Shown piece by piece: positions 53,064-61,730 of a DNA stretch of 64,000 nt. The notes under the pieces were generated by a model, which searched no databases, was not told the DNA's origin, and worked only from the letters and a program-made list of their open reading frames with translations. Positions within the stretch are counted from its first letter, which is position 1, and every line of letters begins with the position of its first letter. The position numbers and the translations under genes were made by a program. The DNA comes from Actibacterium sp. 188UL27-1 (lineage in GTDB: Bacteria; Pseudomonadota; Alphaproteobacteria; Rhodobacterales; Rhodobacteraceae): the NCBI RefSeq assembly GCF_016901225.1, contig NZ_JAFEUL010000002.1:248001-312000 (forward strand). Direction: 5' to 3'.

Positions 53064-53139
53064 GGTTCAAATCGATGCGGATTATAAAGCCATGATCACA
53101 AGAGGCGGTCTGATGACCGCCCCCTGAGTGATGTGATGA

Positions 53140-53313
53140 TCAGTACGGCGCGCGCCCGCGCACTGCCCGTGCAATCATCGCGACGACGAACAGAACGAGG
53201 AACAGCACGAACAGGATCTGTGCGATCCCGGCAGAGGCGCCAGCGATGCCGCCAAAACCCAAAGCGCCCGCGATCAGCGCGACAATAAGAAAGGTCAATG
53301 CCCAACCAAGCAT
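53140..53313 (-). CDS. DUF1328/UPF0391 small membrane protein
   Basis: 57 residues beginning [20 protein letters not shown] and ending RAVRGRAPY, two membrane helices joined by [12 protein letters not shown]; a standard UPF0391 (YtjA-like) protein found in many Proteobacteria, function unknown and often stress-induced. Perfect AGGAGG seven bases before ATG 53313, and a terminator follows. Confidence 0.88.
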   Translation of the reverse strand: MLGWALTFLIVALIAGALGFGGIAGASAGIAQILFVLFLVLFVVAMIARAVRGRAPY

Positions 53314-53451
53314 GGTAGTCCTCCTGCGTTGTTACATCGAACCAACGGGGCAGGGTGCCGAGCGGTTCCAAAAGTGGGTCAAATAAATTCTCGGCAATCC
53401 TCGGAACAACTGTGGCTGCATCACGTTAGTGATCTGGAAAAGGAGATCATA

Positions 53452-53778
53452 ATGGCAACTGTGAAAGACATGACATCGCGCACGGGATCTACGGATGATG
53501 TGGCCAAGCAAATTTCTGCCCTGAAGGACGATATGGCCAGCCTGACTGCGGCCTTGAGCAACCTGATCCAAACCCAGGGTGAGGCGGCGAAGGGGCGTGC
53601 CTCAGCCGAGATTGATGCGATGGCCCGCCGCGGGAAGGACACGGCCGAGATGGTGGCGAATGAAGCCGAACGCCTTGCTGCCCAGACCAATGACGTCATT
53701 CGCCAAAAACCGGCGATGGCTGTGGGAATTGCCGCGGGGGTCGGCTTTCTGATCGGTCTTTTATCGAGCCGCCGCTGA
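53452..53778 (+). CDS. YqjD/ElaB-like membrane-anchored protein (DUF883)
   Basis: 108 residues: a long amphipathic, coiled-coil N-terminal part (DVAKQISALKDDMASLTAAL ...) and a C-terminal membrane helix ending GVGFLIGLLSSRR, the hallmark of the ElaB/YqjD family, which in E. coli bind ribosomes to the inner membrane in stationary phase. AAAGGAG sets ATG 53452. One base separates it from the YqjE-like gene. Confidence 0.85.
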   Translation: MATVKDMTSRTGSTDDVAKQISALKDDMASLTAALSNLIQTQGEAAKGRASAEIDAMARRGKDTAEMVANEAERLAAQTNDVIRQKPAMAVGIAAGVGFLIGLLSSRR

Positions 53779-53779
53779 T

Positions 53780-54115
53780 ATGTTTCAATCGGCCAAACAG
53801 ACGGCACGGCGCACCGCTCGTGCCGTCGTCTTATCCACGGGCGCCTTGGTGTGCTTGACTGTCGGGGCGGCCTTTTTAACGGTCGCGGCCTGGTTTGGTT
53901 TGAGCGCTGTATTGCTGGTCTACCAAGTGGCTCTGATTATCGCGGCAGCTTATCTAGGTCTTGGCCTGGTCCTTTTGGGATGTGCGTCATTGCAAACCAA
54001 ATCGAAACCGGAACCGAGCAGCACCTCGCAATCGGAGATACAAGGCGCAATCGCTCAGTCGTTTCTCGTCGGCCTTGATGCGGGTCGCGCCGCTCGAACG
54101 CGACAGGAATCGTAA
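53780..54115 (+). CDS. YqjE/phage-holin-superfamily-like membrane protein
   Basis: 111 residues with two membrane helices (about 18-40 and 45-67) and a polar tail. Matches the holin 3-6 / YqjE type that is typically encoded next to YqjD, as here. It is not evidence for a phage; no other phage gene is near. Function in envelope stress is inferred from the E. coli yqjCDE set. Confidence 0.75.
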   Translation: MFQSAKQTARRTARAVVLSTGALVCLTVGAAFLTVAAWFGLSAVLLVYQVALIIAAAYLGLGLVLLGCASLQTKSKPEPSSTSQSEIQGAIAQSFLVGLDAGRAARTRQES

Positions 54116-54198
54116 GCGCCGCTCGCATTATTCGGGAAGTTCGTTTTATTGTTTAAAGTACTATAATCCACCGGCGCATAGCAAACTCTAGTGGGCCT

Positions 54199-54311
54199 GG
54201 CGTCTCATCTCTTTCCGGTGGAAGCGATCAGGGCTGCCCGGCACTGCCGGACCCATCACTCGTGCATCTCCTGATGCACTTTAACAACCACAAACGCCCA
54301 GACGAGACGCC
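54199..54311 (+). ncRNA. Candidate structured RNA closed by an 8-bp stem
   Basis: GGCGTCTC (54199-54206) pairs with GAGACGCC (54304-54311). Inside are CCGGC-ACT-GCCGG and a perfect 7-bp hairpin GTGCATC-TCCT-GATGCAC (54262-54279) whose loop and flank read CTCCT, an anti-Shine-Dalgarno sequence typical of alphaproteobacterial small RNAs. No known family was recognised, strand is uncertain, and expression is unproven. Confidence 0.3.
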
Positions 54312-54497
54312 TCAGAGCTTATCCAAGGGAAGGTGAATCCAAGTCGCCACTCCAAGTTTTCTGGGTTTGAGCCAGATCCCTCAGGGCAACTACACCTATT
54401 CTGGACTTCCAAGTCGCAGCTCAGAGGCATCTTTTACTCCTTACCCGTAAACCCGATGGGCGCTTCGATAAGACTGCGATCCTATCGCTTCAAGTCA

Positions 54498-54553
54498 GGG
54501 AGAAAGAAAACAGCCTTCAAAGTAAGGCTGCATTTCTCCCGAACTTATTCGGG
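54498..54553 (+). other. Mutually exclusive hairpins
   Basis: Stem A: GGGAGAAA (54498-54505) with TTTCTCCC (54533-54540), enclosing CAGCCTT-CAAAGT-AAGGCTG (54511-54530). Stem B: CCCGAA-CTTA-TTCGGG (54538-54553). CCC at 54538-54540 belongs to both, so only one can form. This is the logic of an attenuator or switch, but no gene follows on the plus strand. Confidence 0.35.
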
Positions 54554-54623
54554 TATCCTATAATTGGTGACGCCATATCCAGTGTTCAAGGGTTTGCGAG
54601 CCACAATTTATCGATTTTCTTGA

Positions 54624-56588
54624 TCACACATCCAACTCCTCCACGAAGCGCGCGTTTTCTTGGATGTATTGGAAGCGGAGTTCGGGTTTTTTGCCCATGA
54701 GGCGCTCGACGAGGTCTCCGGTTTCGCCGGGTTGATCTTCGTCGATGCTGACGCGGATGAGCGTTCTGGTGGCCGGGTTCATGGTCGTTTCTTTCAGGTC
54801 CTTGGCATCCATTTCGCCCAGGCCTTTGAAGCGTTGGACGTCGATTTTGCCGTTGCCGCCGAGGCCTCGGGCGAGCCAGTCCTCTTTCTCGGCGTCGCTG
54901 GCCACGTATTTGCGGCGCGCGCCCTGGGTCAGGCGGTAGAGCGGCGGGCAGGCGAGGTACAAATGGCCTGCATCGATCATGGGCCGCATCTGGGCGAAGA
55001 AAAATGTCATCAGGAGCGCGGCGATATGGGCGCCGTCGACATCGGCGTCGGTCATGATGATGACCTTGTCATAGCGCAGGTCGTCGAGGTTGAATCGCGT
55101 GCCCATGCCGGTGCCGAGCGCCTGACATAGATCGCTGATCTCCGCATTCGTCGTCAGCTTGGAGGAGGCGGCCCCCAGCACGTTCAGGATCTTACCCTTG
55201 AGCGGGAGGAGCGCTTGGGTTTCGCGGTCCCTTGCGCCTTTGCCCGAGCCGCCGGCGCTGTCGCCTTCGACGATGAAAATCTCGGTCCCGTCGCGGCTTT
55301 GGCGGGTGCAGTCGGTCAGCTTGCCGGGCAGGCGCAGCTTCTTGGTGGCGGTCTTGCGGGCGGTCTCCTTTTCCTGTTTGCGGCGCAAGCGCTCCTCGGC
55401 GCGCAGGATCAGGAAATCAAGGATTGCGCCAGCCGATTTCGTATCGCCTGCGAGCCAGGTATCGAAATGATCGCGGACGGAGTTTTCGACCATACGCGCG
55501 GCTTCTTCAGTGGCCAGGCGGTCCTTGGTCTGGCCGACGAATTTGGGCTCTCGGATGAAACAACTGACAAGGGCCGCGCCGCCAGTGGTGAGATCTTCAC
55601 GCGTGATCTGGGCAGCCTTGCGGTTGCTGACCCGTTCCCCATAGGCGCGGATGCCCTTGAGGATGGCGGCCCAGAAGCCGGTTTCATGCGTGCCGCCTTC
55701 GGTGGTTGGAACGGTGTTGCAATAGGACTGGATAAATCCATCGCGACTGGGGGTCCAGTTGATGGCCCATTCCACGGAGCCGGGAACCTGGAACTTGTCG
55801 GCGAAGCTGACCTTACCGGCAAAGGGTTTGTCTGCGTAGGTGGTGGCACCTTCGAGCGTTTCACTAAGGTAATCGGCCAGGCCACCAGGGAATTTGAACG
55901 TTGCCTCAAGCGGCATGTCCCCATCCGGGAGCGCGGATTTCCAGCGTATCTCGACGCCCGAGAACAGGTACGCCTTGGAGCGGGCCATCCGAAAAAGGCG
56001 GGCGGGTTTGAACTTGAGGGCACCAAAGATTTCGGGATCGGGGTGGAAGGTAACAGCAGTGCCACGCCGATTGGGGGCCGCTCCGATCTTGGCCAGTGTA
56101 CCCTGGGGCAAGCCCTGGGCAAACTCCATGGCGTAAAGTTCCCGGTTTCGGGCGACCTCTACGCGCAGGTGGTCGGAGAGAAAATTGACGACCGAGGAAC
56201 CGACGCCGTGGAGGCCGCCAGATGTCTCGTAACTGTCGCCAGAAAATTTGCCGCCCGCATTGAGGGTACAGAAAATGATCTCCAAGGCGGATTTTGATGG
56301 GTCCTTTGGGTGAGGATCGACGGGGATACCGCGGCCATTATCGCGGATCGTGACATGTCCTGTCTCGTGGAGTTCAACTTCGATCCAGTTGGCATGGCCC
56401 GCGACGGCTTCATCCATGGCATTGTCGATGATCTCAGCCACCATGTGGTGGAGCGCACGGTCATCGGTGCCGCCGATATACATGCCGGGGCGGAGACGCA
56501 CATGTTCCACATCCTCCAACATCTGAATGGAGGCGGCATTATAGGTTGACGGAGCTGGATCATCTCCGGACAGGAGGTCGTCGGCCAT
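54624..56588 (-). CDS. parE: DNA topoisomerase IV subunit B
   Basis: 654-residue type IIA topoisomerase ATPase subunit, which with ParC unlinks daughter chromosomes. GHKL ATPase domain at the N-terminus (EIIDNAMDEAVAGHANWIEV, RDNGRGIPVDPHP, GGLHGVGSSVVNFLSD), transducer, and TOPRIM domain with EGDSAGGSGKGARDRETQAL and DADVDGAHI. The sequence is ParE and not GyrB by length (GyrB would be about 800) and by the short TOPRIM insert. ATG 56588 follows AAGAG. Single gene; 173 bases separate it from the hydrolase upstream on the same strand. Confidence 0.93.
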   Translation of the reverse strand: MADDLLSGDDPAPSTYNAASIQMLEDVEHVRLRPGMYIGGTDDRALHHMVAEIIDNAMDEAVAGHANWIEVELHETGHVTIRDNGRGIPVDPHPKDPSKSALEIIFCTLNAGGKFSGDSYETSGGLHGVGSSVVNFLSDHLRVEVARNRELYAMEFAQGLPQGTLAKIGAAPNRRGTAVTFHPDPEIFGALKFKPARLFRMARSKAYLFSGVEIRWKSALPDGDMPLEATFKFPGGLADYLSETLEGATTYADKPFAGKVSFADKFQVPGSVEWAINWTPSRDGFIQSYCNTVPTTEGGTHETGFWAAILKGIRAYGERVSNRKAAQITREDLTTGGAALVSCFIREPKFVGQTKDRLATEEAARMVENSVRDHFDTWLAGDTKSAGAILDFLILRAEERLRRKQEKETARKTATKKLRLPGKLTDCTRQSRDGTEIFIVEGDSAGGSGKGARDRETQALLPLKGKILNVLGAASSKLTTNAEISDLCQALGTGMGTRFNLDDLRYDKVIIMTDADVDGAHIAALLMTFFFAQMRPMIDAGHLYLACPPLYRLTQGARRKYVASDAEKEDWLARGLGGNGKIDVQRFKGLGEMDAKDLKETTMNPATRTLIRVSIDEDQPGETGDLVERLMGKKPELRFQYIQENARFVEELDV

Positions 56589-56761
56589 GGCGCTGCTCTT
56601 TTCGTTGTTTGACCTGTTATGGCAGCGTGATCGGGATGGGACAAGGTTTTGGGGTCTGTGACACGGAGCGCCTGCGGCGCATTTGAAGCTTTTGCGTTAC
56701 CACGCAGGATGCCAGGCGCGTCCGTGCGCTCTGGGATGTTCTTGCCGGGTGACAAGCGTCA

Positions 56762-57634
56762 TCAGGGCTGCCAATTGAGGATGGCCTGGGCGACCTGTGC
56801 AGGTTTTTGGTGGTGGAGCCAGTGATCGGCATCGGCGATTGTGATGCGGGTGAGGTCGGGCGCGACATCTTCGAGGTTCTTGGTCGAGGCCGGGAGGAGT
56901 GCCGTATCACCGTTGCCCCAGATCAGCAGATGGGGACATCGGACCTGCATTTGTTCAAGCGGGAATGTGGGTGGGTTGGTCAGTGGTTTCCCGGGGGTGG
57001 CGACTTGCAAAGGCGAGGCCCGATACCAATGGATCATGGATTTGAGCCGTCCCGGCCGGGCCCATTCGGCGAGGTATTCCGCCTGTTTGTCCGCGGTCAG
57101 CCAGGACATGTCCATTTTGGCGGAGAAGGCCGCCAGGAGACCGGTGAAATTGTTCGCCGCAAGTCGATCTTCGGATCCTTCGGTCCGCAAGGCATGGATG
57201 TATTGTGATGCTTCGGACTGGGCGCCGCCCGCTGCAATCTCCCGTTGGAAGGGGATGGGATGGACGCCGTTCATGATGATTAGGCGGGTCACGAGGTCAG
57301 GCCGGAAGATCGCAAGACCATATGCAATGGATGCGCCCCAATCATGGCCAAGCACCGTCAACGGCCCACCGATCTGGCCGATGAGCGCAGCCATATCGTC
57401 AACAAGTGCAGAGGCTGCATAATCACCAACCTCGGGCGGCGACCAGCTTTGACCATAGCCGCGCTGATCGGGGGCGATGCAGTGGAAGTCTTGCGCCAAG
57501 AGCGGCGCAAGATCCGCCCAGGCGCCACCATATTCAGGAAATCCGTGGAGCATCAAAAGCGATGGCAAACCGGGATCCCCCCAAGACCGGATGAAAAATT
57601 TCTGCCCGTTCAGCATGCGTGTTTCGGTTTTCAT
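56762..57634 (-). CDS. Alpha/beta-hydrolase with aspartate nucleophile (epoxide-hydrolase-like)
   Basis: 290 residues, cytoplasmic. Oxyanion-hole HGFPE (30-34), nucleophile Asp98 in GHDWGASIAYG, and the base histidine in DADHWLHHQKP near the end. An aspartate in place of serine at the nucleophile elbow marks epoxide hydrolases and haloalkane/fluoroacetate dehalogenases. HGFPE and the tyrosine-bearing cap favour epoxide hydrolase, but a dehalogenase cannot be excluded. GGGAGGA before ATG 57634. Confidence 0.82.
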   Translation of the reverse strand: MKTETRMLNGQKFFIRSWGDPGLPSLLMLHGFPEYGGAWADLAPLLAQDFHCIAPDQRGYGQSWSPPEVGDYAASALVDDMAALIGQIGGPLTVLGHDWGASIAYGLAIFRPDLVTRLIIMNGVHPIPFQREIAAGGAQSEASQYIHALRTEGSEDRLAANNFTGLLAAFSAKMDMSWLTADKQAEYLAEWARPGRLKSMIHWYRASPLQVATPGKPLTNPPTFPLEQMQVRCPHLLIWGNGDTALLPASTKNLEDVAPDLTRITIADADHWLHHQKPAQVAQAILNWQP

Positions 57635-57730
57635 GGCTGATCCTCCCGGTGGTATCAGATCAGGTTTGCGACCTTGGCGAAACCTGCCGGCGGGATTGCG
57701 GGTATCGATGACTTGGCCTAGGCCCGAACC

Positions 57731-58324
57731 ATGGTTGTTTTTGCCTTGGCCGTCTTTTTCCTGATCATCACGCCAGGCCCTGGCGTATTATCGACCGCAG
57801 GCGTCGGCGCGGCCTTTGGAGGGCGGGACGGTGCGCGATATGTGTTGGGGCTGTTTCTTGGGAATAACCTGGTGATCGTTGCCGTCGTCACAGGCATGGC
57901 GGCCTTGGTCCTGGCCGACCCTCGGATCCGACTGGTTTTGTATGGCGCATCGGTCACCTATCTGTTGTATTTGGCGGCCCGCATCGCATTTGCCGGTACG
58001 AAGCTCGCCTTTATCGGGCGGGACACATCGCCCGGGGTGATCGGTGGGGTGGCCCTGCAACCGATCAATCCAAAGGCCTATGTCGTGAATGCAACCCTAT
58101 TTTCCGGCTTTGCCTTCCTGCCCGAAGCGCCGGGGATTGAAATGTTTGTGAAGCTACTGATCGTGAATGCGATTTGGGTGCCGATCCATCTGCTTTGGCT
58201 TTGGGCTGGGATCAGCTTGCGCCGTTTGAACCTGACGTCGGGCGCGCAGCGTGCCATCAATATCGCCATGGCCGTGTCGATGCTATTGGTGGTTGGTCTT
58301 GCGGCGATCTCTGCACCGGTGTGA
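57731..58324 (+). CDS. LysE/RhtB-family amino-acid exporter
   Basis: 197 residues with six predicted membrane helices and the N-terminal LysE motif TPGPGVLSTAGVGAAFGGRDG. Exports amino acids or derivatives; substrate unknown. It is transcribed divergently from the epoxide-hydrolase-like gene with a 96-base gap, and converges on the DUF2461 gene. Confidence 0.85.
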   Translation: MVVFALAVFFLIITPGPGVLSTAGVGAAFGGRDGARYVLGLFLGNNLVIVAVVTGMAALVLADPRIRLVLYGASVTYLLYLAARIAFAGTKLAFIGRDTSPGVIGGVALQPINPKAYVVNATLFSGFAFLPEAPGIEMFVKLLIVNAIWVPIHLLWLWAGISLRRLNLTSGAQRAINIAMAVSMLLVVGLAAISAPV

Positions 58325-58357
58325 TCCCGGGGCGGGGGCAGCAGGCCCGAGGGGTCG

Positions 58358-59014
58358 TTAAATCGAATCAAGCCAGCGGGCCACAGGCTGTGCAATCTCG
58401 AAACTGTTGAGCGCCGCGGTGACGAGGCCGGTGGTACGGGCCTCTGCCGCGGCATCAAACCAGATCACCAGCCCCCTGCGACGCAGCAAGTCACCGCGCG
58501 GGTGATCCTTGTCGAACGCGGCTGGCACGCGCTTGAGGTGTGGATCATCCAGGCGCGCGCCCTGTGCCGTGACCTTTGCCAAAGCGCTTGCCAGTCCGGC
58601 ACCATCTGGACCGGCAACAGCCGTGCGGTAGGTGTCGAGCGCCGCTTTTTCAAAGCCCATCCGCCCGGCACCGGTGATGACATAATCCGGGGCGATGCCA
58701 AGGAAGTAGCCACTGACCTCGCCCTGCTTGTGACCCTCGGGCACCCAGATCATATGCAGATGGTTGTTGTAGGGGCTCTTATCCTTGGAGAACCGCACAT
58801 CTCGATTGACCCGAAAGAGCTTGGAAGACATCGGCACACCAGTGATCTTGGCCAGATCGGATCCGATGACTTCTGTCAGCAAGGTGGCTGGTTTCTTGAT
58901 CAGACCGTCATAGCGTGCCTTGTTTTCCTGAAACCAGTCGCGGCTGTTGTTTGCCTTCAGATCGGTGAAGAACGCGGTCGCATCGGGGACCAACTGATCG
59001 AACGTGTCAGACAT
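58358..59014 (-). CDS. DUF2461-family protein
   Basis: 218 residues of the DUF2461 family, shown by NNSRDWFQENKARYDGLIK (23-41) and FSKDKSPYNNH (74-84) and GYFLGIAPDYVITGAG. A conserved protein family without a known reaction. GAGGT before ATG 59014. Divergent from the MATE gene. Confidence 0.85.
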   Translation of the reverse strand: MSDTFDQLVPDATAFFTDLKANNSRDWFQENKARYDGLIKKPATLLTEVIGSDLAKITGVPMSSKLFRVNRDVRFSKDKSPYNNHLHMIWVPEGHKQGEVSGYFLGIAPDYVITGAGRMGFEKAALDTYRTAVAGPDGAGLASALAKVTAQGARLDDPHLKRVPAAFDKDHPRGDLLRRRGLVIWFDAAAEARTTGLVTAALNSFEIAQPVARWLDSI

Positions 59015-59098
59015 TCAGCACCTCGTTGTTTGTTGCAAATAGAGGATAGGGCGAGGTCAAGTCTTGTCGCGTTGGCATCCCTGCCGTAAGGGCATTCC

Positions 59099-60460
59099 AT
59101 GGCCCAACACATGACATATGCTGCCCATGGCAAGGCGGTTTTGACACTTGGTCTGCCGTTGATCGGGGGTCATCTGGGCCAGGTCGCTATCCAGATCACC
59201 GACACCGTGATGCTGGGATGGTATGGGGTTGAGGCTTTGGCGGCTGTCGTGCTGGCCAGTTCCTATTTCTTCATCCTGTTCATCGTCGGCGCGGGTTTTG
59301 CGTGGGCAGTCATGCCCATGGTCGCCGCGGCAGCTGAGGCTGATGACACGGTGCAAATCCGCCGCATAACACGCATGGGTTTGTGGCTGTCGCTTCTGTT
59401 TGCGATGGCGGCCATTCCGCTGATGCTTTTTTCCGGCCCCGTTTTGGTGTTTCTGGGTCAGGAGCCAGCCTTGGCGGCTGACGCGCAATCCTACCTGTCG
59501 ATCCTGGGCTGGGGGATGATCCCGGCAATCGGCGTGATGGTCTTGAAAAGCTACCTTGCCGCATTGGAGCGAACCCGGATTGTGCTGTGGATGACCCTCG
59601 CGGCGGCCATTCTGAATGCGGCGCTGAACTACGTGCTGATCTTTGGCAATTTCGGCGCGCCGGAACTTGGTGTGCGCGGGGCCGCCATTGCCTCGCTCGC
59701 CATGCATGGCCTGTCGGTTATCGTGATAATCGTCTATGCCCGGGCGGTGTTTCCTGAACACGCGCTGTTTGTGCGGTTGTGGCGCCCGGATTGGGAGGCG
59801 TTCAGATCGGTGTTTCAACTGGGATGGCCTATCGGGCTGACCAGTCTTGCCGAAAGCGGGTTGTTCATCGCGACGGCAATCATGATGGGTTGGCTGGGCA
59901 CGCTGCCCCTGGCGGCCCATGGCATTGCCCTGCAGATCGCGTCGCTCACGTTCATGATCCACCTTGGATTGGCCAATGCCGCAACCGTGCGGGCGGGGCG
60001 GGCCCATGGCCGGATGGACCCCGACCACCTACGCCGCGGTGGGGTGGTGGTGATCGCGATGTCGATGGTGTTTTCCGCCCTCACGATATTTGCGTTCCTG
60101 ACCTGGCCGGAATTGTGGATTGGCCTGTTTTTGAGCCCAGATGCCGAGGCGCGCCCCCAGCTTCTTGCCATCGGTGTTTCGCTTTTGGCCATGGCGGCCC
60201 TGTTTCAACTGGCTGACGGTTTGCAGGTCTTGGCGTTGGGCCTGTTGCGCGGGGTGCAAGACACGCGCGCGCCCATGATCATGGCCGGGGTCAGCTATTG
60301 GGGCTGTGGCATGCCCGCCAGCTATTATCTGGGGTTCACCTTGGGTTGGGGCGGGGTCGGGGTCTGGTTGGGCCTGGTCATCGGGTTGGCCCTGGCGGCT
60401 GCACTGTTGATGTGGCGCTTCTGGATGCGACCGTCCTGGTCACGGGTGGCACCGGCCTGA
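59099..60460 (+). CDS. MATE-family multidrug/sodium antiporter
   Basis: 453 residues with 12 predicted membrane helices in two halves. N-terminal MATE features include GLPLIGGHLGQVAIQITDTVMLG; the second half has GWPIGLTSLAESGLF and AAHGIALQIASLTFMIHLG. NorM/MdtK-like Na+- or H+-driven exporter of cationic compounds; substrate not predictable. AAGGG before ATG 59099. Confidence 0.9.
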   Translation: MAQHMTYAAHGKAVLTLGLPLIGGHLGQVAIQITDTVMLGWYGVEALAAVVLASSYFFILFIVGAGFAWAVMPMVAAAAEADDTVQIRRITRMGLWLSLLFAMAAIPLMLFSGPVLVFLGQEPALAADAQSYLSILGWGMIPAIGVMVLKSYLAALERTRIVLWMTLAAAILNAALNYVLIFGNFGAPELGVRGAAIASLAMHGLSVIVIIVYARAVFPEHALFVRLWRPDWEAFRSVFQLGWPIGLTSLAESGLFIATAIMMGWLGTLPLAAHGIALQIASLTFMIHLGLANAATVRAGRAHGRMDPDHLRRGGVVVIAMSMVFSALTIFAFLTWPELWIGLFLSPDAEARPQLLAIGVSLLAMAALFQLADGLQVLALGLLRGVQDTRAPMIMAGVSYWGCGMPASYYLGFTLGWGGVGVWLGLVIGLALAAALLMWRFWMRPSWSRVAPA

Positions 60461-60578
60461 ACAGACGGAATTCCTGACTTGTCCGCTTTTGCCCTGACAA
60501 AGCCTAAAAACCGGTGATAAGGTCCCCGATATTAGGCGTGGTGTGTCGCCATGCGCCCCAAAAGAGATAAAAGTACCG

Positions 60579-61517
60579 ATGACCCTACCCGGTCCTCAAG
60601 ACGAACTTGGACATATCCTTCGCCGTTTGCCCGGCCGCTTGTTTGCGGTGATGGACGGGGCGCAGTTCGATGATCTGCCTGGCCGCCTGCGTGCCGTGGG
60701 TCTGGAGTATTTCCCGCTTTACGTCGACGAGATTGATGCGCCGCAGCTGTCCTCCGGGCCGCACCTGGTCGTATGTCGCAGTGGCTGGTCGGTGGAGCAG
60801 GTGCGCGATGTCGCGGCCGGTGCGCCAACTGTGGTTTGGTGGGCCTGGCCAGATACCGGGGCCGATTCCGAGGCGCGGATCTACCGCCATTTGCGTCGGT
60901 TGAACCTGATCGACGTGCCGTGGGACGTGAATACAGAGGTGGCCGGTGTCTCTGCCCGCCAAACCGATGGCCAGGGGATCGGCGGGTCCGAGCCCGTTCT
61001 GTTCCGCCATGCCGATGCAGAGGTGGTGGCAGCCTTGTTGCAGATCCTTGCCCCCGTGCAGCGCGCACGCTTCTTTGGTGGCGCCTTGGCCGTGGTGGCG
61101 GAACCGCCAAGCCATGATCAGATCATGCATGCCGCCAATCCCAAGCCGGATGCCCCGGTTCCCTTTGGTCGGTTGCGGTTGTCGCGTCCACAATATGGGC
61201 GTCTGTCGGCGGCCTATGGTGCGGCGATGCGGCGACGCGCCTGTTTGGAATTCTCGGCCGAGATGTCTGGCCCGCGCGATGAGAATGACGCCCGCATCGT
61301 TGATGCCGTCGACCGGGCCGAGCATTATGGTTGTGCGACGCAGGCGCAGGTCTGGGATTTCGTCAAGCTGGATCTGCGCTATGGGGCACGGTTCGAACTG
61401 CAGCCGAAATATTCGGGCGTCTTGCGGGAGTTGCGTGACTTCAGCGTCAGCCCATCCGAACGGCTGTTTCGGGCCTGGCAAGAATTGGGTTTCGCCGAAC
61501 GGCACGGCGAGAAGTAA
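60579..61517 (+). CDS. DUF4123-containing protein, orphan type VI effector adaptor
   Basis: 312 residues. The N-terminal half matches DUF4123 (GRLFAVMDGAQFDDLPGRL, LYVDEIDAPQLSSGPHLVVC, FRHADAEVVAALLQ), and the C-terminal half has the helical GCATQAQVWDFVKLDLRYGA stretch often seen after it. Role: chaperone that docks an effector on the type VI spike. No VgrG, PAAR or effector gene is adjacent. The start is uncertain: ATG 60579 is used, and a GTG at 60543 in frame would add 12 residues. Confidence 0.7.
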   Translation: MTLPGPQDELGHILRRLPGRLFAVMDGAQFDDLPGRLRAVGLEYFPLYVDEIDAPQLSSGPHLVVCRSGWSVEQVRDVAAGAPTVVWWAWPDTGADSEARIYRHLRRLNLIDVPWDVNTEVAGVSARQTDGQGIGGSEPVLFRHADAEVVAALLQILAPVQRARFFGGALAVVAEPPSHDQIMHAANPKPDAPVPFGRLRLSRPQYGRLSAAYGAAMRRRACLEFSAEMSGPRDENDARIVDAVDRAEHYGCATQAQVWDFVKLDLRYGARFELQPKYSGVLRELRDFSVSPSERLFRAWQELGFAERHGEK

Positions 61518-61630
61518 CCCCACATAGAACGATATCGAGCGGGCTAAAAGGTTGTTAGCACGAAGCCGACGAAACATGCTTCTTCGCTGCAACTGATGTG
61601 AATTGACGGATCCGTGACAGAACCGATCAA

Positions 61631-61664
61631 TGACGAAAGGCAGGAACTATCCCGCCTTTCGTCA
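61631..61664. terminator. Bidirectional hairpin between convergent genes
   Basis: TGACGAAAGGC (61631-61641) and GCCTTTCGTCA (61654-61664) form a perfect 11-bp stem, with the loop able to close two further G-C pairs. It lies between the convergent DUF4123 gene and the large exported protein gene. No long T-run on either side, so termination efficiency is uncertain. Confidence 0.55.
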
Positions 61665-61730
61665 AGTCTTTGTCAGCCTGTTGGTCCGGCCACAGCGCGG
61701 TGCGGCTGGAGCACGGGTCGGTTTTGCGGA

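Larger units (their letters stand above)
54116..54623. other. Base-composition-distinct structured island
   Basis: About 500 bases, visibly less GC-rich than the surroundings, between the YqjE-like gene and the end of parE. It holds the structured elements listed at 54199-54311 and 54498-54553, a 10-base direct repeat TCCAAGTCGC (54338 and 54408), and a 76-codon open frame (54333-54563) with no recognisable protein features. No gene can be supported with confidence; expressed RNA or a decayed transferred segment are both possible. Confidence 0.45.

Noticed and set aside
53096-53371. 91-codon minus-strand frame starting MEPLGTLPRW
   Set aside because: Overlaps the DUF1328 gene in another frame; the DUF1328 frame has a perfect ribosome site and a known family.
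53780-54115. Holin-like protein as a prophage sign
   Set aside because: It pairs with a YqjD-like gene as in ordinary chromosomes, and no other phage gene is in the window.
54333-54563. 76-codon plus-strand frame in the structured island
   Set aside because: Basic, Ser-rich sequence with no family and no good start signal; it passes through the competing hairpins.
54559-54564. TATAAT hexamer suggesting a promoter
   Set aside because: No -35 element at a suitable distance and no plus-strand gene follows.
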